From positions 95,949-159,948 of the forward strand of contig NZ_JBLWVH010000004.1 of NCBI RefSeq assembly GCF_048268525.1: a stretch of 64,000 nt of DNA. Direction: 5' to 3'. Shown here one piece after another: positions 7,309 to 15,522 of the stretch. The stretch comes from Maricaulis sp048268525. GTDB lineage: Bacteria; Pseudomonadota; Alphaproteobacteria; Caulobacterales; Maricaulaceae. How positions within the stretch are numbered: position 1 is the first letter of the stretch; every line of letters begins with the position of its first letter. Under the pieces are notes generated by a model that was given only the letters and a program-made list of their open reading frames with translations, was not told where the DNA came from and did not search any database. A program made the translations under genes and the position numbers.

Positions 7309-8712
7309 ATGTCTGCAAATCTCGCCGCACTGCTCTACCTCGCCTCGGGGATCCTGTTCATCTTCGCGCTGCGGGGCCTGTCCAATCCGGAAACCGCGCG
7401 CCAGGGCAATTTCTTCGGCATGGCCGGCATGGCCATCGCCATTGTCACCACGCTGCTGGCGGTCAATCTGGACGGGGCCTCGATTGCCCTGATCATTGGC
7501 GGTGTGATGATCGGTGGCGGGATCGGGGCGATCATCGCCCGCCGCATCCCGATGACTGCCATGCCGCAACTGGTTGCCGCCTTCCACTCGCTGGTCGGAC
7601 TGGCTGCCGTGCTGGTCGCCGCCGCGGCGCTGTTTGCCCCGGAAGCCTTCCACATTGCCGACGCGATGGGCGGGTTGAAACCCCTCTCCCTGTTCGAGCT
7701 GTCGGTCGGCTCGGCCATCGGAGCCATCACCTTCTCCGGCTCGGTGATCGCCTTTGCCAAACTGAACGGCAACATGTCCGGCGCGCCTATCCTGCTACCC
7801 GCCCGTCACCTGATCAATATCGCCATCGGCGCCTTCATCGTCATCATGGTGGCCTTCCTGATGGCCTCGGGCGGTGACGCCAAGACGGCCTTCTGGCTGA
7901 TCACCCTGGCCGCCTTCGTGCTCGGCGTGACCCTGATCATCCCGATCGGCGGCGCCGACATGCCGGTCGTGGTGTCGATGCTGAACTCCTATTCCGGCTG
8001 GGCTGCCGCGGCGCTCGGCTTCACGCTGGAGAACACCGCCCTCTTGGTCACCGGCGCACTGGTCGGCTCGTCTGGCGCAATCCTGTCCTACATCATGTGC
8101 AAGGGCATGAACCGCTCCTTCATTTCGGTCATCCTGGGCGGGTTCGGCGAGAGCGGCGACGCCGCGGCTGCCGCCGGTCCGCAAGGCAATGCCAAGCAGG
8201 GCTCGGCCGAGGACGCGGCCTTCGTGATGAAGAATGCCGGCAAGGTCATCATCGTGCCGGGCTATGGCATGGCCGTCGCCCAGGCCCAGCACGCCCTGCG
8301 CGAAATGGGCGACATGCTCAAGGCCGAAGGCGTCGACGTCGCCTATGCCATCCATCCGGTCGCCGGACGGATGCCCGGCCACATGAATGTCCTGCTGGCC
8401 GAAGCCAATGTCCCCTATGACGAGGTGTTCGAGCTGGAGGACATCAATTCCGACTTCTCCAATGCCGACGTGGCCTTCGTGATCGGCGCCAATGACGTCA
8501 CCAACCCCGCTGCCGAGGACGATCCCGGCTCGCCGATCTATGGCATGCCGGTGCTGCAGGTCTGGAAGGCGCGCACCGTCTTCTTCATCAAGCGCTCGCT
8601 GGGCTCCGGCTATGCCGGCGTCGAAAACCCGCTCTTCTTCCGCGACAACACGATGATGCTGCTGGGCGATGCGAAGAAGATGACGGAGAGCATTTTGAAG
8701 GCGCTGGACTAG
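7309..8712 (+). CDS. pntB: NAD(P) transhydrogenase subunit beta
   Basis: The 467-residue protein has about nine membrane helices over the first 275 residues, then a cytoplasmic NADP(H)-binding domain III with the motifs VPGYGMAVAQAQHA, HPVAGRMPGHMNVLLAEA, VIGANDVTNPAA and KRSLGSGYAGVENPLF. These are diagnostic of PntB. With PntAA and PntAB it couples proton entry to NADPH formation. Length and motif order are normal. It follows the exported protein by 25 bases, with a GAGAG site upstream. Confidence 0.96.
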   Translation: MSANLAALLYLASGILFIFALRGLSNPETARQGNFFGMAGMAIAIVTTLLAVNLDGASIALIIGGVMIGGGIGAIIARRIPMTAMPQLVAAFHSLVGLAAVLVAAAALFAPEAFHIADAMGGLKPLSLFELSVGSAIGAITFSGSVIAFAKLNGNMSGAPILLPARHLINIAIGAFIVIMVAFLMASGGDAKTAFWLITLAAFVLGVTLIIPIGGADMPVVVSMLNSYSGWAAAALGFTLENTALLVTGALVGSSGAILSYIMCKGMNRSFISVILGGFGESGDAAAAAGPQGNAKQGSAEDAAFVMKNAGKVIIVPGYGMAVAQAQHALREMGDMLKAEGVDVAYAIHPVAGRMPGHMNVLLAEANVPYDEVFELEDINSDFSNADVAFVIGANDVTNPAAEDDPGSPIYGMPVLQVWKARTVFFIKRSLGSGYAGVENPLFFRDNTMMLLGDAKKMTESILKALD

Positions 8713-8724
8713 GGTGGACTACGG

Positions 8725-9168
8725 GTGCTGTCGATATTGAGACCGTTTACCGTCGGGGTCGTCACCGCCTTTGCCTTGGTCGCCCTCGCCTTGATCCATG
8801 CCTACTGGGCGTTTGGCGGGCTATGGCCGGCACAATCCGAACCCGCTCTCGTCAACACGGTTGTGGGGATCACGCACGCGCAGACCATGCCGCCACGCCT
8901 GATCACCCTCACCGTTGCCGCTGCTCTGTTCGCCGCCGGCGGTCTGGCATTCGTGCGTGGTATCCTGGGGTGGAAGGCCGTCATACTGGTCCGACTGCCG
9001 CTTGCCGGCCTCGCAATCCTCTTCGCGATACGGGGCGTGATGGCCTACATGCCCGGCCCGCTCGCCAACGCCACCGAACCATTCGCCCAGTTGAACCTGT
9101 ACGCCTACTCGCCCGGCATCCTTGTACTCTCGCTCGCCTTTGCCTATCTGGCGACAAGTCGGCGCTGA
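8725..9168 (+). CDS. DUF3995-like membrane protein
   Basis: The 147-residue protein has four membrane segments, with an early LIHAYWAFGGLWPAQ motif that I associate with the DUF3995 family of small membrane proteins of unknown function. The GTG start lies 12 bases after the pntB stop with an AGGGTGG site upstream, so it may be the last member of the pnt transcription unit. Other DUF3995 motifs (a central G.KAV.lVR segment and a C-terminal YSPGILVLSL helix) are visible. Confidence 0.75.
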   Translation: MLSILRPFTVGVVTAFALVALALIHAYWAFGGLWPAQSEPALVNTVVGITHAQTMPPRLITLTVAAALFAAGGLAFVRGILGWKAVILVRLPLAGLAILFAIRGVMAYMPGPLANATEPFAQLNLYAYSPGILVLSLAFAYLATSRR

Positions 9169-9217
9169 CTGTGACGCAGTCAGCCGAGGTTCATCACTGA
9201 GCATGCAGGGTCATGAC

Positions 9218-9505
9218 ATGCTCGCCGAACTCGCCCTCGCCCTTGCAGGCCCCATCGCTGACGACTGCACCTTCAACGGCATCCCGCTTCATGGTGATGT
9301 CGAGATCGTGGACAGCTTCCCGGATATCCGGGTTCAGGTCGTCACCAGCTTTCCCGACCTCAAGGTCAAGGCCGTCACATCGTTCGCGGATGATTGCGGG
9401 GAGTGGGAATTCGTCGACAGCTTCCCGGACTTCACAATCCAGTTCGTGACCAGCTTCCCGGATATCAAGATCGAATACGTGTCGAGTTTTCCCGGGATGC
9501 CGTGA
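9218..9505 (+). CDS. small exported protein made of 11-residue SFPD repeats
   Basis: The 95-residue product has a short hydrophobic N-terminus (LAELALALAGPIA) and then six consecutive repeats of about 11 residues with the consensus V-[DT]-S-F-P-D-[ILF]-x-[VI]-x-[hydrophobic], from residue 31 to the end. The third copy is altered to SFADDCGEWEF. The even spacing of hydrophobic residues fits a beta-solenoid or stacked-strand fold. I recall small bacterial proteins with this repeat that are often mislabelled 6-phosphogluconate dehydrogenase; there is no dehydrogenase motif here. The ATG at 9218 has AGGG seven bases upstream; an ATG at 9203 is the alternative. Function is unknown. Confidence 0.75.
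   Translation: MLAELALALAGPIADDCTFNGIPLHGDVEIVDSFPDIRVQVVTSFPDLKVKAVTSFADDCGEWEFVDSFPDFTIQFVTSFPDIKIEYVSSFPGMP
9308..9505 (+). repeat. degenerate 33-bp tandem coding repeats
   Basis: Six repeats of about 33 bases encode the V-x-S-F-P-D unit. The protein repeat is clearer than the DNA repeat, since synonymous positions differ (AGCTTCCCG, AGCTTTCCC, AGTTTTCCC). This indicates selection on the peptide repeat rather than a recent DNA expansion. Confidence 0.7.
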
Positions 9506-9695
9506 GGGGCTGGGTCGGGCACTCTCCATTTAGTCGTCATCCCACGGTCGCAGCACCGCCGCAATCCGGGGGCCCCCGTCCACCCTGTCGACAGAGACGC
9601 AAAGGTCCCCCGGATGCCCGCTTCGCGGTCCCCGTGGGAAGACGATGTTGATTGGTTGAGACGTTGCAAGGATGGAGACAAGGACCCAGCGGCCC

Positions 9696-10316
9696 TCACC
9701 GCACCCCCGCCAGACCCCGATAGATATAGCCGGCAAATTTCGGCGTCCGCGGCTCGTAATTCGCTTCCAGCCGATCAATGCGGAAGCCGCCTGCCTCGAT
9801 CAGGCGGTCCATCGGGCGGGTCAGGTGACAGCCTCCTCCGGTGATCTTCCAGACCGGTTCCAGACGCAGCTGCCATTTTACCACACTCTCATCCGGTGCC
9901 AGACCATGCTCCATGAAGACAAGGCGACCGTCGGGTTTGAGCACGCGTCGCATCTCGGCGAGGGCGGCTTGATAGTCGGGGATTGTACACAGGGTGAAGG
10001 CCAGCAGGACCGTGTCGATCGATTTGTCCTCGACCGGCAGGGCCTCGCCGGGCGCGTCGATCAGTTCGACCGGGATGGACTGGGCGTCAATCGCCCGCCG
10101 CGCCTTGGTTCGCATGCCCTTGGACGGCTCGGCCCCGATGATCTGGCTGACCCGGCTCGCGTCGTAATAGGGCAGGTTCGGTCCCGACCCCATACCGACT
10201 TCGAGCACCCGGCCACTGGCTTCCGGCACCATGATCTTGCGGTGGTTGGCGACCGGTTTGCTGCCGCAGGCACAGGCAATGAGATTGGGCAGGATGCGCT
10301 CGCTGTAAAACCCCAT
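9696..10316 (-). CDS. class I SAM-dependent methyltransferase (UbiE/METTL7-like)
   Basis: The 206-residue protein has a Rossmann-type methyltransferase domain. Motif I is VLEVGMGSGPNLPYY at about 38-52, the acidic loop is GAEPSKGM, motif II/III is LLAFTLCTIPDYQAALAEM, and VLKPDGRLVFMEHGLAP follows. The MEHG motif and the C-terminal GGGCHLTRP segment resemble the UbiE/METTL7 group. It is likely cytoplasmic, and its substrate is unknown. It is transcribed divergently from the DUF4269 gene and stands alone on its strand. Confidence 0.85.
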   Translation of the reverse strand: MGFYSERILPNLIACACGSKPVANHRKIMVPEASGRVLEVGMGSGPNLPYYDASRVSQIIGAEPSKGMRTKARRAIDAQSIPVELIDAPGEALPVEDKSIDTVLLAFTLCTIPDYQAALAEMRRVLKPDGRLVFMEHGLAPDESVVKWQLRLEPVWKITGGGCHLTRPMDRLIEAGGFRIDRLEANYEPRTPKFAGYIYRGLAGVR

Positions 10317-10438
10317 GCGGGACCTCCTCAGGTGACCCCAAACACTCGCCCCAACGCCTGTGCCTGTCCATGCACGAAGATGTCAGACCGATCCGGCCCG
10401 CATTGACAGCCGCCGGGCCGTGCGCGAAACGGCGAGGC

Positions 10439-10993
10439 ATGACCGAAACCATCCTGCCCTGTTCGCAAGCCCGCCAGATCATGTCGCGCCACGGCCTGAT
10501 GCGGCGACTGGCAGCATTCACGCCGCGCTGGGTCGGCTCCATACCGCTCAACATTCACGGACCGGGGGCGGATATCGACATTGCCTGCTGCGCGACGGAT
10601 GGACTGCCAGCGTTCAAAGCGGCGCTGATCGAGTTCAGCGCCAAATGGCCGGGCGCGACCGTCAGAGACAACCAGCATGCCGGCGAAGCCTCGATCATCG
10701 CCAGGCTGGAGATCGAGGGTGTCCCGGTGGAGATTTTCGGCCGCGAACGTCCGGTCGAGACCCATGAGAGCTATGTCCATTGGCTGGCCGAACACCGCCT
10801 GCTCGGGCTCGCCGAGGACCGGCTGCGGGTGGACGTGCGCCAAGCCAAGGCGAGCGGGTTGAAGACCGAGCCGGCCTTCGCCCGCTGTCTCGACCTGGGC
10901 GGCGACCCGTTTGTCGAATTGCTCAAGCTCGCCTCGCCCGGCGACGACGCTTTGCGGACCCTGATCAGCCGAGCCGGTTACGCGCCGCGCTAG
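10439..10993 (+). CDS. DUF4269 family protein
   Basis: The 184-residue protein matches the DUF4269 pattern: WVGSIPLNIHGPGADIDIAC near residues 33-52, then VPVEIFGRERPVETHESYVHW and LKTEPAFARCLDLGGDPFVELLKL. The DID-type acidic pair resembles nucleotidyltransferase-fold proteins, but I cannot assign a reaction. ATG at 10439 was chosen because the conserved region starts soon after it. Its stop overlaps the stop of the convergent oxygenase gene by 4 bases. Confidence 0.85.
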   Translation: MTETILPCSQARQIMSRHGLMRRLAAFTPRWVGSIPLNIHGPGADIDIACCATDGLPAFKAALIEFSAKWPGATVRDNQHAGEASIIARLEIEGVPVEIFGRERPVETHESYVHWLAEHRLLGLAEDRLRVDVRQAKASGLKTEPAFARCLDLGGDPFVELLKLASPGDDALRTLISRAGYAPR

Positions 10994-11733
10994 CTGGCCC
11001 GGCTGACCGGTCCCGGATCATCCCCGGTCCGCAACCAGCCGGTGACTGACACTCGATGCGCCGCGACACCCGCCGTCACCGGCGTGACCTGGTGCGGTTG
11101 CGGAACCTTGAACAGGGACAGAGTATTACCGCGCGGGACAAAGCGCCCGGTGACATCACCCAGTGCTGTTTCGAACTGGAGCACGCCGCCCCATTTCTCC
11201 TGCCAGCCCTCGCTCAGTGTCAGGACGAAGGCTGCGACCCGGTTCTTGCCCGGATTGCCATCATCATGCGTGGTCAGGAAATGCCCGGCGCGATAGCGCG
11301 TCAGCTGGGCGTCGGCAAAGCTGATCTCCGGCGCCTCAAGGATCTGTCGCATCGGATCCAGGAAGTCGGCGCTGTTGAGGGCGGTGTAGAGGTCGGCCAG
11401 TACAGGCGCCTCATCGGCCAGCACACCGCCATGCCATTTGTCGTAAAGCGGATAGGTCTCGTAGAGATATTGAAAGCCCTCCGCCGCGCCCGCCTGGACT
11501 CGGCGATCAAATTCGGCCCGCTGCGCCGCTGGCATCGCGTCCATGGCCGCGGCGTCCAGATCAAGATGACGACCGCCGAGGCGGGTGACCAATGTCCAGC
11601 GCGGCACGGCATCCACCGCCTGCAGCAGGTCCGCATGGGCGTCGGCAGCCAGCGCCTGTGGCAGCTGGCAGCGCGTCGCCTGCCCCAGCGCATCATGGGC
11701 TTGTGCGAGCGTTTGCGTGGACAGATCGAACAT
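10990..11733 (-). CDS. 2-oxoglutarate/Fe(II)-dependent oxygenase (prolyl 4-hydroxylase type)
   Basis: The 247-residue protein carries the iron-binding facial triad in its C-terminal half: HxD in THDDGN (His156, Asp158) and the distal His214 in PHQVTPV. Arg227 in HRVSVTGWLR follows as the likely 2-oxoglutarate-binding residue. The double-stranded beta-helix strands around GGVLQFE and NTLSLFKV fit the P4Hc/2OG-FeII_Oxy family. These enzymes hydroxylate protein or small-molecule substrates; the target is unknown. The gene lies 76 bases downstream of the DksA-like gene on the same strand. Confidence 0.88.
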   Translation of the reverse strand: MFDLSTQTLAQAHDALGQATRCQLPQALAADAHADLLQAVDAVPRWTLVTRLGGRHLDLDAAAMDAMPAAQRAEFDRRVQAGAAEGFQYLYETYPLYDKWHGGVLADEAPVLADLYTALNSADFLDPMRQILEAPEISFADAQLTRYRAGHFLTTHDDGNPGKNRVAAFVLTLSEGWQEKWGGVLQFETALGDVTGRFVPRGNTLSLFKVPQPHQVTPVTAGVAAHRVSVTGWLRTGDDPGPVSRAS

Positions 11734-11809
11734 TCAGGCCGTCTCCTTCGCGGGCAGTGTCCCAGAAGGTTGCGCCGGATTGAAGTGACCGATCAGCAAT
11801 TCGTCCGGC

Positions 11810-12133
11810 TCAGGCGCAGCCGGCGCAGCGTGGAACGGCGGGGTCCAGCGCCAGGCGGGCGGGCTCGATGACCTCGCCGCACTCCACGCACCAGCCATAA
11901 TCATCCTCGTCGACCCGGGCCAGGGCCGCGTCAATCCGGCGAACCTCGACCGCGCGGCGGGCATTGGCGGCCTTGGCCATTTCCTGAACCTGCATTGAAT
12001 CGAGCCGCGACAGGCGCCCCACGGATTGCTGGTCGAGTTCGACCGGCTTGCGGTCGTCACGCGCGGCATCTGACAGGTCAAGCAATTCCTGGCGCAGGGC
12101 CATCAGCTTGGTTCGGGCGTCTTCACTGCTCAT
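11810..12133 (-). CDS. DksA/TraR-family C4 zinc-finger protein
   Basis: The 107-residue protein has an N-terminal helical region with charged residues and a C-terminal zinc finger CVEC-x17-CAGC, which ends the protein one residue after the last Cys. The conserved YGWCVECGE and IEPARL motifs mark the DksA/TraR/DksA2 superfamily, which binds the secondary channel of RNA polymerase. It is shorter than E. coli DksA (151 residues) and lacks its full coiled-coil tip, so a TraR-like or unrelated role is possible. Confidence 0.85.
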   Translation of the reverse strand: MSSEDARTKLMALRQELLDLSDAARDDRKPVELDQQSVGRLSRLDSMQVQEMAKAANARRAVEVRRIDAALARVDEDDYGWCVECGEVIEPARLALDPAVPRCAGCA

Positions 12134-12238
12134 GCGTGTTCACCCTTGTGTGCTTTTGCAACACGGGCAGTATCGGCCTGAACCTGACCGGCGGCCAGCC
12201 GATTGAACATCAGTCTTGCAGCGAGCGGAGTCCCAGCC

Positions 12239-12736
12239 ATGCGCGACCATTTTCTTCAACTCGCCGACTACAATGCCTGGGCCAACCGGCGTATCTATGC
12301 CGCCGCGCGGGATGTGGGCGAGGAAGCCCGAAGCCGCGATATCGGAGCCTATTTCAACTCGCTGCAGGGCACACTGGCCCATATCCTCGTCGCCGACCGC
12401 CTGTGGCTGGCCCGTCTGATGTCGCAGCCCGCGCCGCATGCAAGCCTCGATGAGACGCCGACGGCGGACTTTGAAGCCCTGTGGACCGCGCGGCAGGAGC
12501 AGGACGACGCTACACGCGGCTTCATCTCCGGCCTGACCGACACCGCCATCGCCGAGGACTTCAGCTACAAGGACATGTCGGGCACGGATCGCACCCTGCC
12601 CCGCCGGATCATTCTCACCCACATGTTCAACCACGCCACCCATCACCGCGGGCAGGCGCATCATCAACTGACCCAGCTGGGCCTCGCAGACCCGCCACCT
12701 CTCGACCTGCCCTATTTCGTGCTCGACCTGGTCTGA
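12239..12736 (+). CDS. DinB-family protein
   Basis: The 165-residue protein has the four-helix DinB/YfiT-like fold with a three-His metal site: His in TLAHILVADRLW, and two in the C-terminal FNHATHHRGQ motif. Members are metal-dependent thiol transferases or uncharacterised stress proteins. The ATG at 12239 has GGAG eight bases upstream, favouring it over the ATG at 12203. It stands alone between the DksA-like gene and the ABC exporter operon. Confidence 0.88.
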   Translation: MRDHFLQLADYNAWANRRIYAAARDVGEEARSRDIGAYFNSLQGTLAHILVADRLWLARLMSQPAPHASLDETPTADFEALWTARQEQDDATRGFISGLTDTAIAEDFSYKDMSGTDRTLPRRIILTHMFNHATHHRGQAHHQLTQLGLADPPPLDLPYFVLDLV

Positions 12737-12829
12737 TCCAGCCGTTGGGGGGACGCCGCACTGCCCAATGCCGGTAGCCTCGCGCCACCGCTCTGATTAG
12801 GCTCCGCCGGATATATGACAGGGGGCATC

Positions 12830-13777
12830 ATGTCCGAGACCATTCTCGAACTTTCCAACGTATCGAAGACCTTCGCTGGCAAACCGGCTGTGCGCGACGT
12901 CAGTTTTGGCGTCCAGCGCGGTCGGATCACCGGCTTTCTCGGTCCCAATGGCGCCGGCAAGACGACCAGCCTGCGCATGTCACTGGGCATTCTCACCCCC
13001 GACAGCGGCTCGGTCAGCCTGTTCGGCGGCAAGCCGCGACCGGCGGCCCTCGACCGGGTCGGCTTCCTGCCGGAAGAGCGCGGCATTTACCGCAAGATGA
13101 AGGTGATCGACGTGATCACCTTCTTTGCCCGCCTAAAGGGTGTCGGTGCGGCCGAGGCCCGCAAGCGCGGCCTTGCCATGCTGGAAGAGTTTGAGCTGCC
13201 CGGCGTCGCCGAGAGCAAGGTGAAAACCCTGTCCAAGGGCATGGCCCAGAAGGTCCAGATCATCTCGACCCTGGTCCACGAGCCGGAGTTCATCATCCTC
13301 GACGAGCCTTTCTCGGGCCTCGACCCGGTCAACCAGAATGCGCTGGAACAGATTGTCCGCCGCCAGGCCGAGGCCGGACGGACCGTCCTGTTCTCGACTC
13401 ATGTCATGGAACATGCCGAGCGCCTGTGTGACCAGATCGTGCTGGTCGCCAAGGGCCGCAAGGTCTTCGATGGCAGCGTCAAGGAAGCGCTGGGCGAGGT
13501 TCCGCGCCGGGTGACCGTCGAGGCCGCGTCTGACCATGACCTGTCTCAGCTACTTGCCGGCAAGGGTGAAATTGCCCGCGGCGAACCCGTCGACGGCAAT
13601 GCGGTCTGGACGATCGATCTCGCCAGCGGCATCGACGCCCAGGACGTGCTGAAGGCCTGCGTCGATGGCGGCGTGAAACTGGCCCGCTTCGAGCCGGTGC
13701 GCGCGCACCTCCACGACGCCTTCGTCCATCTCGTCGGCGCCAGCGCCACTGCCAACGCCGAAACGGAGGCCGTGTGA
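12830..13777 (+). CDS. ABC exporter ATP-binding protein (NatA type)
   Basis: The 315-residue protein has a complete ABC ATPase domain: Walker A GPNGAGKTT with Lys44, signature LSKGMAQK, Walker B FIILDEPFSGLDP and the H-loop STHVMEHAE. A C-terminal extension of about 80 residues follows, as in the DrrA/NatA group (with DUF4162-type tail). The ATG at 12830 follows AGGGGG by six bases, better than the ATG at 12815. It is coupled to the permease downstream, overlapping its start, and together they form a two-gene exporter; the substrate (sodium, drug or other) is not evident. Confidence 0.92.
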   Translation: MSETILELSNVSKTFAGKPAVRDVSFGVQRGRITGFLGPNGAGKTTSLRMSLGILTPDSGSVSLFGGKPRPAALDRVGFLPEERGIYRKMKVIDVITFFARLKGVGAAEARKRGLAMLEEFELPGVAESKVKTLSKGMAQKVQIISTLVHEPEFIILDEPFSGLDPVNQNALEQIVRRQAEAGRTVLFSTHVMEHAERLCDQIVLVAKGRKVFDGSVKEALGEVPRRVTVEAASDHDLSQLLAGKGEIARGEPVDGNAVWTIDLASGIDAQDVLKACVDGGVKLARFEPVRAHLHDAFVHLVGASATANAETEAV

Positions 13778-15177
13778 TGCGCGCCATCTATCTCATCGCT
13801 CGCCGCGAGTTCCTCTCCTATGTCGCCACCTGGGGCTTTTGGCTGTCGCTCGCCTCGGTGCCGATGTTCATGGCGCTGGGCATCGGCATGCCGATCCTGA
13901 TCGAGAACTCCCAGCCGACTCGCTATTACGTCCTCGTCGACGAGACCGGTGGTTCGCTGGAAGCGGCCATCGAGGCAGAAGCCGAAGCCAGTCGCGCCGA
14001 AGCGCTGATACGGACGCGGGAAATGGCCCGCGACATGTTCGGCGACAACCCGCAGATCGAAGCCGCACTGGCCTCGCAACCGCAATTGTCGGACGAACGC
14101 TATGTCCGCGTTGATGTCGGCCAGACCGAGCTTGACGCCCTGCGCCCCTATCTCACCAACAACGCAACGTTTACCGCCGCCGACGGAGAACACAGCTTGT
14201 TCGCTGCAATCTACCTGCGACGCGGTGCCGATAGCGCGATCGAGATCGATTATTGGAGCGCCAATATCTCGGACGGCGGTCTTCGCTCTCAGATTCGGAC
14301 TTCACTGCGAAACCACATGCAGACCCAGTATCTCATTGATGCCGGCGTCAACCCGCAGCTGATCGAAACGGCCGAAGACCTGTCGCCCGTTGTCCGCGAA
14401 CTCAATCCAGAACGAACCGGCGACACCGCCGAGGTAACGGCTGCCGAGCGCATCCCGCTCGTTGTCAGCGCGATGACCGCATTTGGCCTTTGGGTCATCA
14501 TTTTCTCTGTTGTCAACATGCTGTTGAGCGCCATGATCGAAGAGAAGGGCAACAAGATCCTGGAAATGATGCTGGCTTCGACCCGGCATCATGAAATCCT
14601 GACCGGCAAGCTGCTCGGCGTCGCGGCGGTTTCAGCGACTTTGCTGGTTGTCTGGGGCGGTATGGGCCTGCTGGGAACGGTGGGCGTGCAGCAGCTTGCA
14701 GCCTCCACCGACATGCCGATAGCCGAGATCCTCGCCGCCGTCCTTGACCCCGGCCTGTTACTTCCGGCGCTGGGCTATTTCATCATCGGTTATCTGATGT
14801 ACGGCGCAGTGTTCCTGGCCATCGGCTCGCTCTGTGAAACCCTGCAGGACGCCCAGACCCTGATGACCCCGATGATGCTGGTCATGATGGTCCCGATCTT
14901 CCTGGTGATGCTGGCGGTCGACTCGCCGGATTCCCCTGTCGTGGCGATTGCCAGCTGGGTGCCGCTATGGACGCCCTTCATCATGCTGGCGCGCCTGCCG
15001 CACGAAGTCGGCATGGTCGAAGTCGTTGGCACAACGGCCGCAATGATCGCCTTTGCCGCCTTCGTGATCTGGGTGTCCGGCGTCCTGTTCCGCATGGGTG
15101 CGCTCAACCAGGCCAACCAGGATACCGTGAAGGGCTGGTTCAGCCTTGGCGGCAAGAAGAAGCCGACCGAGGGCTGA
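13777..15177 (+). CDS. ABC-2 type permease (NatB type)
   Basis: The 466-residue protein has one membrane helix near the N-terminus (about residues 20-42), then a large soluble region of about 180 residues, then about five helices from residue 225 to 455. This is the NatB/YhaP-type ABC-2 permease layout with an extracytoplasmic loop. The ATG at 13777 overlaps the last base of the ATPase gene and has GGAGG upstream; a GTG at 13774 is the only alternative. The motif EEKGNKILEMMLAS between helices is typical of the family. Confidence 0.9.
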   Translation: MRAIYLIARREFLSYVATWGFWLSLASVPMFMALGIGMPILIENSQPTRYYVLVDETGGSLEAAIEAEAEASRAEALIRTREMARDMFGDNPQIEAALASQPQLSDERYVRVDVGQTELDALRPYLTNNATFTAADGEHSLFAAIYLRRGADSAIEIDYWSANISDGGLRSQIRTSLRNHMQTQYLIDAGVNPQLIETAEDLSPVVRELNPERTGDTAEVTAAERIPLVVSAMTAFGLWVIIFSVVNMLLSAMIEEKGNKILEMMLASTRHHEILTGKLLGVAAVSATLLVVWGGMGLLGTVGVQQLAASTDMPIAEILAAVLDPGLLLPALGYFIIGYLMYGAVFLAIGSLCETLQDAQTLMTPMMLVMMVPIFLVMLAVDSPDSPVVAIASWVPLWTPFIMLARLPHEVGMVEVVGTTAAMIAFAAFVIWVSGVLFRMGALNQANQDTVKGWFSLGGKKKPTEG

Positions 15178-15187
15178 GCCAGCCAAT

Positions 15188-15215
15188 CCGGCCGCCCTTC
15201 GGGGCGGTCGGGTTT
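15188..15215 (+). terminator. hairpin after the NatAB-type operon
   Basis: A 10-bp stem with one mismatch (CCGGCCGCCC paired with GGGCGGTCGG) closes a TTCG tetraloop. Only a short GTTTG follows, so termination may be weak. Confidence 0.6.
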
Positions 15216-15231
15216 GCCCGGGACGCGAATG

Positions 15232-15250
15232 AACGGGGACACGTACCGTT
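15232..15250. repeat. small palindromic element AACGG...CCGTT
   Basis: The 19-bp segment has AACGG and CCGTT arms around GGACACGTA, followed by a T-run. It resembles REP-type units associated with RAYT transposases that I have seen in other proteobacteria, but no transposase lies nearby. Confidence 0.4.
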
Positions 15251-15305
15251 TTTCGCGAGCGCCCCTCTACCCCCGCGCCTTTGGCGCAATCCCCACCCTA
15301 AACCG

Positions 15306-15348
15306 CTTGCCGGGAGACCGTCGTATCCGGGTCTTCAGGTCAAGGGCG
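15306..15348 (+). repeat. dispersed repeat, single-arm copy
   Basis: The core at 15320-15348 matches 26 of 29 positions with the right arm (complement) of the long palindrome at 30982-31140, and the match extends upstream through CTTGCC with one indel. This copy has no second arm. Confidence 0.65.
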
Positions 15349-15457
15349 CCCGGGTCACAGGCGATCTACCGACGGCCAGGGTTCGGCCGCCCAACCGGGA
15401 AGAAGGGCGCAAGGTCCGAATGGTTCAACATCCCGGGGCCATCTGAATCCCGGGCAA

Positions 15458-15494
15458 AAGGAAACCGCCGTGCCCGAGCGGACACGACGGTTTC
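15458..15494 (-). terminator. rho-independent terminator of rpsU
   Basis: A 15-bp stem with two mismatches (15461-15475 with 15480-15494) and a 4-base loop lies 29 bases downstream of the rpsU stop on the reverse strand. It is followed on that strand by CTTTTG. Confidence 0.75.
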
Positions 15495-15522
15495 ACTTTA
15501 CTCGCAATGAGGCCTGGCGACC

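Larger units (their letters stand above)
15178..15522. other. 345-bp gene-free stretch with hairpins and a dispersed repeat
   Basis: This interval contains a UUCG-loop hairpin after the permease gene, a small palindrome at 15232-15250, a 43-bp copy of a repeat also found near 31 kb, and the terminator of rpsU. An open frame at 15214-15510 shows no protein-like composition or ribosome-binding site, and I do not consider it a gene. Confidence 0.7.

Noticed and set aside
9218..9505. 6-phosphogluconate dehydrogenase label for the SFPD-repeat protein
   Set aside because: The protein has no Rossmann motif and is far too short; the label would be an annotation error.
9530..9695. Short reverse-strand frame ending in RIAAVLRPWDDD downstream of the methyltransferase gene
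   Set aside because: No start signal or family is visible, and the upstream part overlaps the methyltransferase gene in another frame.
15214..15510. 98-codon open frame in the gap after the ABC permease
   Set aside because: It runs through the terminator, palindrome and dispersed repeat, has no ribosome-binding site and reads as an Arg-rich low-complexity shadow.
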